The notes under the pieces are model-generated. The model made no database searches and was not told where the DNA came from. It saw only the letters and a list, made by a program, of their open reading frames with translations. From contig JAGYMG010000014.1 of NCBI GenBank assembly GCA_018400675.1, positions 1-11,484 of the forward strand: a DNA stretch of 11,484 bases. Reading direction: 5' to 3'. Below, in pieces: positions 6,992-11,484 of the stretch. The position numbers and the translations under genes were made by a program. Positions within the stretch are counted from its first letter, which is position 1. Each line of letters starts with the position of its first letter. The DNA comes from a bacterium. GTDB taxonomy: Bacteria > Patescibacteriota > Minisyncoccia > Minisyncoccales > CG1-02-41-26.

Positions 6992-6997
6992 TATGAT
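6992..6997 (+). promoter_or_regulatory. -10 element for the PrgI-VirB4 operon, possibly leaderless
   Basis: TATGAT followed by AAAAT lies only 11 bases before the ATG of the PrgI gene (7009). Normal spacing would put the transcript start near 7004, leaving a leader of about five bases and no room for a ribosome binding site. The -35 region (about 6967-6974, CTGTTTAT) is a poor match. It faces the minus-strand promoter 55 bases away, so this gap is a divergent promoter region. Confidence 0.4.
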
Positions 6998-7008
6998 AAA
7001 ATTAAAAA

Positions 7009-7422
7009 ATGCAATTTAAAGTACCCAAGTATTTAGAAAGAGATCCTGTTATTATCGGACCATTAAGTTTCAAAAAATTTATTTACTTCGCCATAGCCGG
7101 CGCTATTGCTTTTTATATTTATTTTGCCCTACCTGACCAATTCTTCCTCTTTTTGATAAGCGCTACAGTTCTTATGATCATAGCCGGCATGTTAGCCTTC
7201 GGTAAAATTGAGGGCGTACCCCTGCCGGATATAATAATTCAGTCTCTGAGTTTTCTTTTTACATCCAAGCTCTACCTCTGGAAAAGAAAAAAAACCTTTA
7301 GAAAGATAGAGATTATCAAGAAGAAAGAAGAAAGAAAAGAGAAAGGGACTTCCCCACTGCAAATCTCGCCTAAGGCCAGTATCAGGGATTTGAGCTCCAA
7401 AATTGAGATGGGGAAAAATTAA
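7009..7422 (+). CDS. PrgI family membrane protein (VirB3-like T4SS component)
   Basis: A 137-residue inner-membrane protein. The family pattern is plain: a short cytoplasmic start with FKVPKYLERDPVIIGPLSFKKF (in two parts, residues 3-24), two adjacent TM helices at about 22-41 and 44-65, then the conserved amphipathic stretch GVPLPDIIIQSLSFLFTSKLYLWKR (69-93). A long, very basic cytoplasmic tail of about 45 residues follows. PrgI proteins occupy the VirB3 position in Gram-positive and CPR conjugation systems and help anchor the VirB4 ATPase at the membrane. The neighbouring genes are exactly the expected VirB4 parts, 19 bases downstream. The ATG is chosen because the family start (MQFKVPKY) begins there; no Shine-Dalgarno sequence is seen. 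Confidence 0.9.
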   Translation: MQFKVPKYLERDPVIIGPLSFKKFIYFAIAGAIAFYIYFALPDQFFLFLISATVLMIIAGMLAFGKIEGVPLPDIIIQSLSFLFTSKLYLWKRKKTFRKIEIIKKKEERKEKGTSPLQISPKASIRDLSSKIEMGKN

Positions 7423-7441
7423 TATTTGTAAAATAAAACCT

Positions 7442-8092
7442 ATGGCTCAAACTTCCAGTCAAGAATTCCTACCTTTTGAAGAAATAAGGAAAGGAACCAT
7501 CATCTTAAAGAATAAAACCCTCCGAGGCATTCTAATGATATCCTCGCTTAATTTCGCCTTGAAGTCAGAAGAAGAGCAAAATGCCATTGTGTATCAATTC
7601 CAAGGATTCTTAAACTCTCTGGATTTCCCCTGCCAGATAGTAGTCCAGTCTCGGAAGATAAATATCACCGGCTATTTTGACAAACTCCGTGAGTTAGAAA
7701 AAAAACACAGCAATGAACTCTTAAAAACGCAGACAGCAGAATATAGAAAATTTGTAGAAGAATTAGTTGAAGAAGAGACAATAATGAGAAAAACTTTTTT
7801 TGTTGTCATCCCTTACGCTCCCGGAGAAGTAGAGTATGGATATGAGGAAAACGACAATCAAGGATTCTTAAAGCGCAACCCACTACCTCAATTAACTGAA
7901 GAAAATTTCAAGAGGTGCCGGAATCAATTATGGCAGCGCATGGAGTTTGTAGCTATAGGACTAAGAAGATGCGGTCTTTCTATCGTCCCCTTAACCACAC
8001 CTGAGTTAATTGAGATCCTTTGGAGCTGGCATCATCCTAAAGAAGCTGAGGTAGGTTACTACCCAGAGATACTGCCGGAATTAATAAAATAA
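7442..8092 (+). CDS. TraC/VirB4 N-terminal-half protein
   Basis: A 216-residue soluble protein that looks like the first half of the N-terminal domain of VirB4/TraC ATPases, encoded separately. Visible landmarks are FEEIRKGTIILKNKTLRGILMI, split by no gap at residues about 10-31, then the SSLNFALKSEEEQNAIVYQF segment, FLNSLDFPCQIVVQSRKIN, a long charged helix, the strand KTFFVVIPYAP, a region GLRRCGLSIVPLTTPEL, and the ending ELIEILWSWHHPKEAE, which matches the usual L-x-x-L-hydrophobic-x-x-x-NP ending of this subdomain. It has no Walker motifs. It should associate with the ATPase encoded 2 bases downstream to make a working T4SS motor (inference). The ATG at 7442 is preferred over an in-frame ATG at 7403, which would overlap the PrgI gene and add an unrelated 13-residue lead. 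Confidence 0.75.
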   Translation: MAQTSSQEFLPFEEIRKGTIILKNKTLRGILMISSLNFALKSEEEQNAIVYQFQGFLNSLDFPCQIVVQSRKINITGYFDKLRELEKKHSNELLKTQTAEYRKFVEELVEEETIMRKTFFVVIPYAPGEVEYGYEENDNQGFLKRNPLPQLTEENFKRCRNQLWQRMEFVAIGLRRCGLSIVPLTTPELIEILWSWHHPKEAEVGYYPEILPELIK

Positions 8093-8094
8093 TT

Positions 8095-9903
8095 ATGAAA
8101 TTCTCTTTGCCCAAAATCAAAATACCCAAAATAGGAGGCAATAAAGAGGCTCAGCTAAACAAGCCTGAACATATTGATCTTGAGGATATTATCGCTCCTT
8201 CTTCAATAGAATTAAAACAAAACTATATCCGCTTAGGAGAACGTTTTGCCAAATCTTTTTTTATTTTTTCTTATCCGCGCTATCTCTCTACCGGCTGGCT
8301 CTCTCCGATTATTAATATTCAATACCCTATGGATATTTCTTTCCATATCCACCCGATTAACTCTGAAATTGTTTTAAAAAGATTAAGAAAAAAACTAACC
8401 GAAGTCCAATCAGAGATTATGGATAAGGAAGAAAAGGGACTGATCCGAGACCCTGTTCTCCAGACTTCTTATGAAGACATAGAATCTTTAAGGGATAGTC
8501 TCCAGACAGCCCGGGAAAGAGTTTTTAAGTTTGGTCTCTACATAACCGTTTATGCGGACAGCCTTAATAATTTAAGAAAAATAGAAAACAGCCTGCGTTC
8601 TGTTTTAGAGTCCCGACTCATTTATATCCGACCCACGCTCTTCAAACAGAAAGAAGGGTTTAACAGTTCTGTCCCCTATGGCCTAGACAAGATCGGCGTC
8701 CATACAACTATGAATACAGCTCCCCTTTCCAGTGTTTTCCCTTTTGTTTCTTCAGATCTCAGCGCTAACGAAGGTATCCTCTATGGGATAAATCTCCATA
8801 ACAGCTCCCTTGTACTCTTTGACCGCTTCACCCTGGAGAACTCTAATATGGTTATTTTTGGGAAAGCTGGAGGAGGAAAATCCTATGCCGTTAAACTGGA
8901 GATTCTGCGCTATATGATGCAAGGAGTTGATGTTATTATTATTGATCCTGAGAATGAATACAAATTCTTGGCTGACGCGGTAGGTGGCTCTTGTTTTGAA
9001 ATATCCCTCACCGCACCCAATCATATTAATCCTTTTGACCTACCCCAGCCCCGAGAAGACGAAGATCCTAAGAATGTCCTGCGGTCTAATATTATTAATC
9101 TAGTCGGTTTATTAAGAGTGATGTTCGGCGGTTTAAGCCCTAAAGAAGATTCTATTATTGACCAAGCTATCACTGAGACCTATGCTGCCAAGGATATTAC
9201 ACCCGAAAGTGACCCAGCAACCTGGAAGGAGAAAATACCTATTCTTTCTGACTTTGAAGCAATCTTGGAAAACATGAAAGGGACTGGATCATTGGTTGAT
9301 AAACTAAGAAAATTTACCAAAGGGAGCTATGCCGGATTCTTTAACCAGCCATCCGATGTTTCTATGGATAATAAATTCGTTGTCTTCGGCGTCCGTGACA
9401 TGGAAGAAGAATTAAGGCCAATGGCTATGTTTATCATCTTAAGATATATCTGGAATACTATTCGTTCATCATTGAAAAAAAGGATATTAGTAGTTGATGA
9501 AGCCTGGTGGATAATGCAGTCAGAAGACGGCGCTTCTTTTCTTTACGGCATTTGTAAAAGAGCCCGAAAATATTGGTTAGGTGTTTCCACCATTACTCAA
9601 GATATCTCTGACTTCATGGGATCCTCTTATGGTAAGCCTATTATCACTAACTCCTCTCTCCAACTACTCATGAAACAGAGCCCAGCTTCTATTAATACCC
9701 TCCAAGAAACTTTTAATCTGACTGATGAAGAAAAATATATCCTGCTCCAATCAGCTGTTGGTGAAGGTGTTTTCTTTGCCGGCCAAAAACACGTAGCTAT
9801 AAAAATCGTTGCTTCTTATATTGAAGATCAGTTAATTACAACAGCCCCTGAAGAAGTTTTGGCTATCAGGGAAGCAAAGAAGAAAAAGGGGCTCGGAAAA
9901 TAA
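8095..9903 (+). CDS. VirB4/TraC-type conjugation ATPase
   Basis: A 602-residue ATPase that powers assembly or transfer in type IV secretion at the inner membrane. The first 240 residues form the remaining VirB4 N-terminal region, with a predicted long helical hairpin at about 92-145 (DSLQTARERVFKFGLYITVY) and SVPYGLDKIG. The RecA-like motor follows: Walker A GKAGGGKS at 256-263, strand VDVIIIDPENEY (278-289), INPFDL, Walker B RILVVDEAWWIM with D468/E469, KRARKYWLG, the STITQDISDF motif with Q502, and the late helices ETFNLTDEEKYILL. All motor residues are present, so it should be active. The N-terminus is basic and there is no TM helix; contact with PrgI probably recruits it to the membrane. 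It begins 2 bases after the N-terminal-half gene and directly abuts the next ATG. Confidence 0.95.
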   Translation: MKFSLPKIKIPKIGGNKEAQLNKPEHIDLEDIIAPSSIELKQNYIRLGERFAKSFFIFSYPRYLSTGWLSPIINIQYPMDISFHIHPINSEIVLKRLRKKLTEVQSEIMDKEEKGLIRDPVLQTSYEDIESLRDSLQTARERVFKFGLYITVYADSLNNLRKIENSLRSVLESRLIYIRPTLFKQKEGFNSSVPYGLDKIGVHTTMNTAPLSSVFPFVSSDLSANEGILYGINLHNSSLVLFDRFTLENSNMVIFGKAGGGKSYAVKLEILRYMMQGVDVIIIDPENEYKFLADAVGGSCFEISLTAPNHINPFDLPQPREDEDPKNVLRSNIINLVGLLRVMFGGLSPKEDSIIDQAITETYAAKDITPESDPATWKEKIPILSDFEAILENMKGTGSLVDKLRKFTKGSYAGFFNQPSDVSMDNKFVVFGVRDMEEELRPMAMFIILRYIWNTIRSSLKKRILVVDEAWWIMQSEDGASFLYGICKRARKYWLGVSTITQDISDFMGSSYGKPIITNSSLQLLMKQSPASINTLQETFNLTDEEKYILLQSAVGEGVFFAGQKHVAIKIVASYIEDQLITTAPEEVLAIREAKKKKGLGK

Positions 9904-10269
9904 ATGGCTAATACGATGCAGCAAGTCTCAGACAATGGTGCAGGAGGGCTTTTTACCCCGGAAGCCCTGATTATGTTTATTATCGCCGGTTTTGTTGATG
10001 TCGGAGAATTCTTTATAGAGTTTATACCTGTTATTGGCACCGTGCTTTCAGTACTCTTGGATGTTTTTGCTTTCTTTTTTATCGGCTGCTGGATACTCTC
10101 ACGTATATTCAGAGGACAACGTGGTTTGAGACAAAGCAAAAGAAAGAAAATGTCAGCTATAAAAAAGTTTTTTAAGGTTTTTTCACCTCTTTTTGAAATG
10201 GTGCCTATCCTTTCTAGTTTTTATCCCGGCTGGCTTATTACTGTCGGACTTGAGCTGAAATCTAAATGA
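9904..10269 (+). CDS. Small membrane protein of the T4SS-like locus
   Basis: A 121-residue protein of unknown function. Two hydrophobic helices at about 19-40 and 42-66 are followed by a strongly basic segment (70-89, RGQRGLRQSKRKK) and a moderately hydrophobic end with the pattern MVPILSSFYPGWLITVG (99-115). Proteins with this layout and a terminal P-x-x-x-x-x-PxW-type segment recur beside PrgI and VirB4 in CPR genomes, as far as I recall, so it is probably an inner-membrane part of the same machine. The ATG follows the VirB4 stop codon with no gap, and the gene ends in TGA. The acidic residues between and inside the helices (D32, E35, E39, D53) are unusual for plain anchors and hint at contact with a partner or a polar channel face. 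Confidence 0.75.
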   Translation: MANTMQQVSDNGAGGLFTPEALIMFIIAGFVDVGEFFIEFIPVIGTVLSVLLDVFAFFFIGCWILSRIFRGQRGLRQSKRKKMSAIKKFFKVFSPLFEMVPILSSFYPGWLITVGLELKSK

Positions 10270-10292
10270 GAGTACAATAATTAAAATAATAC

Positions 10293-10321
10293 TTGAGCTA
10301 AGAGACAAAGAAAAGTAGAAT
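10293..10321 (+). promoter_or_regulatory. Candidate promoter before the partial pilin-like gene
   Basis: TTGAGC (10293-10298) and TAGAAT (10316-10321) are separated by the ideal 17 bases. The ATG follows at 10329, so the predicted transcript start falls on or next to the start codon, which would make the mRNA leaderless. It lies in the 59-base gap after the small membrane protein gene. No Shine-Dalgarno sequence or terminator hairpin is visible in that gap. Confidence 0.4.
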
Positions 10322-10328
10322 TATTAGA

Positions 10329-11484
10329 ATGAGAAAGCAGTTAAAAAAATATTATTTAGGATTATTTATAGCTTTCTTTCTATTGGGGGGCATTATCTTT
10401 TCTTTTAGCTATGCCACAGAAGTCAATTATCCTGCACTAAACGGCCAGACAATAACCGATGAGAGCAGCATCCCGATATACATTACCAATCTTGTCCGGC
10501 TAGTTTTTATTTTTTCTACTATTATTGCTTTTGCCGCCCTGAGTTATGGCGGCTTTTGTTATCTTACTGCTGGGGGCAATCCAACTCTTTTAGCCATTGC
10601 CCGCCAGAGAATGGTTTATGCTTTATTAGGTTTACTAACCATTACCTCTGCTTACGTTATTTTAAAGCAAATCAACCCTGCTCTTCTTTTCCCTGACCTA
10701 GATAAGCCGGACGAACATCCCAGCGGATATACCGGAGAGCCTTTCCAAAAAGAAGAAGGTTTCGTTTATTTCCAAACCTCTCTGGGAAAAATAATAGAGG
10801 AAAAAATGCTCAACCTGGCAGCTCATGAAAAATTTGAGGGCACTAACAATATTGACTATTTAGAAGACAGCGCTGAGTACTTAGCCAATAAAGAAAACCC
10901 AGAAGAAGAGATTAAAGGCATTATTGAAAAAGTTAAAGAAGCCCGAGATGAATCAGAAAATCTTAAAAAATTAAGCCAACAATTAAAAGAGCTCACTGAT
11001 AAATGTGTCTGCGGCCTTTCCTCCTGTGATGAGATGAGCTGTGGCAATGGCTGTTGCTGTAAGGCTACCGGCTGTCCGCAATATAATACCTGCACTAGCA
11101 AATCATGCGGCTGTGATTTAAGCCTACCAGCCATAGTTACTTGTGATTTAGCAGCCGCCTGCCCAAACAGGGAATATGATCTCGTTGCCATTGCCAAAAC
11201 TATCGTCAACATTCAAGCCTCAATGGGAAAACTCGAGGCCTATCAGGCAGCATTGGTGCCAGCCCAGCGTATTCTGCTTGATGACTATATTAATTTCAAG
11301 AAATCGGGCATGCTAACCTCTATTCCTAACGAAGCAGAAAGCTACGGAGAGTTTTATAAAGAGAGCCATACTATTCAAGAAAAATATGGGGAAGACCCTC
11401 AAGTAGAAACTTACGGCATGTGGCCCGATCCTATTTTAGAGGTAGAAGATCAAAGAGAAATTCTTGACCCCACAGCTATTTACT
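10329..11484 (+). CDS. Exported protein with VirB2/TrbC-like TM pair and Cys-rich domain (partial, 3' end outside window)
   Basis: An open frame from ATG 10329 runs 385 codons to the window edge without a stop. Residues 1-29 form a signal peptide (basic MRKQLKK, hydrophobic core, SFSYA before TEV). Residues about 50-80 and 93-114 are two TM helices with the pattern LSYGGFCYLTAGGNPTLLAIARQRM between and around them. This is the hallmark of CPR pilin-like VirB2/TrbC-type modules (Y-G-G-x-x-Y-L-T-x-x-G-N-P). A polar, Glu/Lys-rich helical region follows (about 140-225). Then come 13 cysteines in residues 226-278, including CVC, GCCC, SCGC and C-P pairs, then a helical region (285-325) and an acidic, Pro-containing stretch to the edge. 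The position behind VirB4 suggests a surface or channel part of the T4SS-like machine. Function is unknown; disulfide knots or metal binding are both possible. Confidence 0.85.
   Translation, partial: MRKQLKKYYLGLFIAFFLLGGIIFSFSYATEVNYPALNGQTITDESSIPIYITNLVRLVFIFSTIIAFAALSYGGFCYLTAGGNPTLLAIARQRMVYALLGLLTITSAYVILKQINPALLFPDLDKPDEHPSGYTGEPFQKEEGFVYFQTSLGKIIEEKMLNLAAHEKFEGTNNIDYLEDSAEYLANKENPEEEIKGIIEKVKEARDESENLKKLSQQLKELTDKCVCGLSSCDEMSCGNGCCCKATGCPQYNTCTSKSCGCDLSLPAIVTCDLAAACPNREYDLVAIAKTIVNIQASMGKLEAYQAALVPAQRILLDDYINFKKSGMLTSIPNEAESYGEFYKESHTIQEKYGEDPQVETYGMWPDPILEVEDQREILDPTAIY

Noticed and set aside
7403..7441. An upstream in-frame ATG for the TraC-like protein.
   Set aside because: It would overlap the PrgI gene by 20 bases and adds residues unlike the family start; ATG 7442 is better placed.
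8752..9024. Open frame of 90 codons antisense to the VirB4 gene.
   Set aside because: It covers the Walker A region of a clearly real gene and shows no motif of its own; the same holds for the antisense frames at 9828-10139, 1698-1886, 3093-3332 and 5702-5884.
5587..10269. Possible alternative genetic code (TGA as glycine, as in Gracilibacteria and Absconditabacteria).
   Set aside because: TGA ends the exonuclease and the 121-residue membrane protein at sensible places, and no gene needs TGA read-through.
10856..11212. Open frame of 118 codons on the minus strand.
   Set aside because: It lies fully antisense to the pilin-like gene, which has a signal peptide, TM pattern and coherent domains. 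The antisense product has a low-complexity, Ser/Leu/Gln-rich composition and no recognisable motif.

Overview
The window looks like an AT-rich chromosomal segment of a Patescibacteria (CPR) bacterium, most likely a Parcubacteria-type lineage; this is inference from gene content. The main pointers are a PrgI gene followed by a split VirB4/TraC-type ATPase and small membrane proteins, single-domain response regulators, and start codons almost without Shine-Dalgarno sequences. TGA ends at least two genes, so the TGA-recoding CPR lineages (code 25) are unlikely. No rRNA, tRNA, CRISPR array or insertion sequence was seen, and no gene-free stretch exceeds 300 bases.

Left part (47-5460, all minus strand): a signalling cluster. 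In transcription order it encodes a membrane-anchored TAXI-family solute-binding protein, a two-TM extracellular-sensor/HAMP/coiled-coil receptor with no output domain, a 193-aa protein resembling the V4R/haem-NO-binding sensor fold, a soluble double-PAS histidine kinase, and two single-domain CheY-like response regulators. A candidate extended -10 promoter lies before the TAXI gene and another before the response-regulator pair. The simplest reading is a ligand-sensing chain: TAXI protein and receptor outside, kinase inside, two diffusible receivers as output. No DNA-binding or enzymatic output domain and no TRAP permease is present here.

Middle (5587-6907, minus strand): a stand-alone 5'-3' exonuclease (PIN/FEN-like domain of DNA polymerase I) and, overlapping its start, the remains of a third CheY-like response regulator. 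That remnant carries an in-frame stop, a frameshift and probably a lost start frame, yet its remaining sequence is well preserved, so it is a young pseudogene or an assembly error.

Right part (7009-11484, plus strand): the start of a type IV secretion/conjugation-like locus: PrgI, a separate VirB4 N-terminal-half protein, the VirB4 ATPase, a small membrane protein, and a partial gene that runs off the window. The partial gene encodes a signal peptide, a VirB2/TrbC-like pair of TM helices and an exported region with 13 cysteines in 53 residues. The two transcription blocks diverge from the 6908-7008 intergenic region, which carries candidate promoters on both strands. Two plus-strand promoters sit so close to their ATG that leaderless transcripts are plausible.
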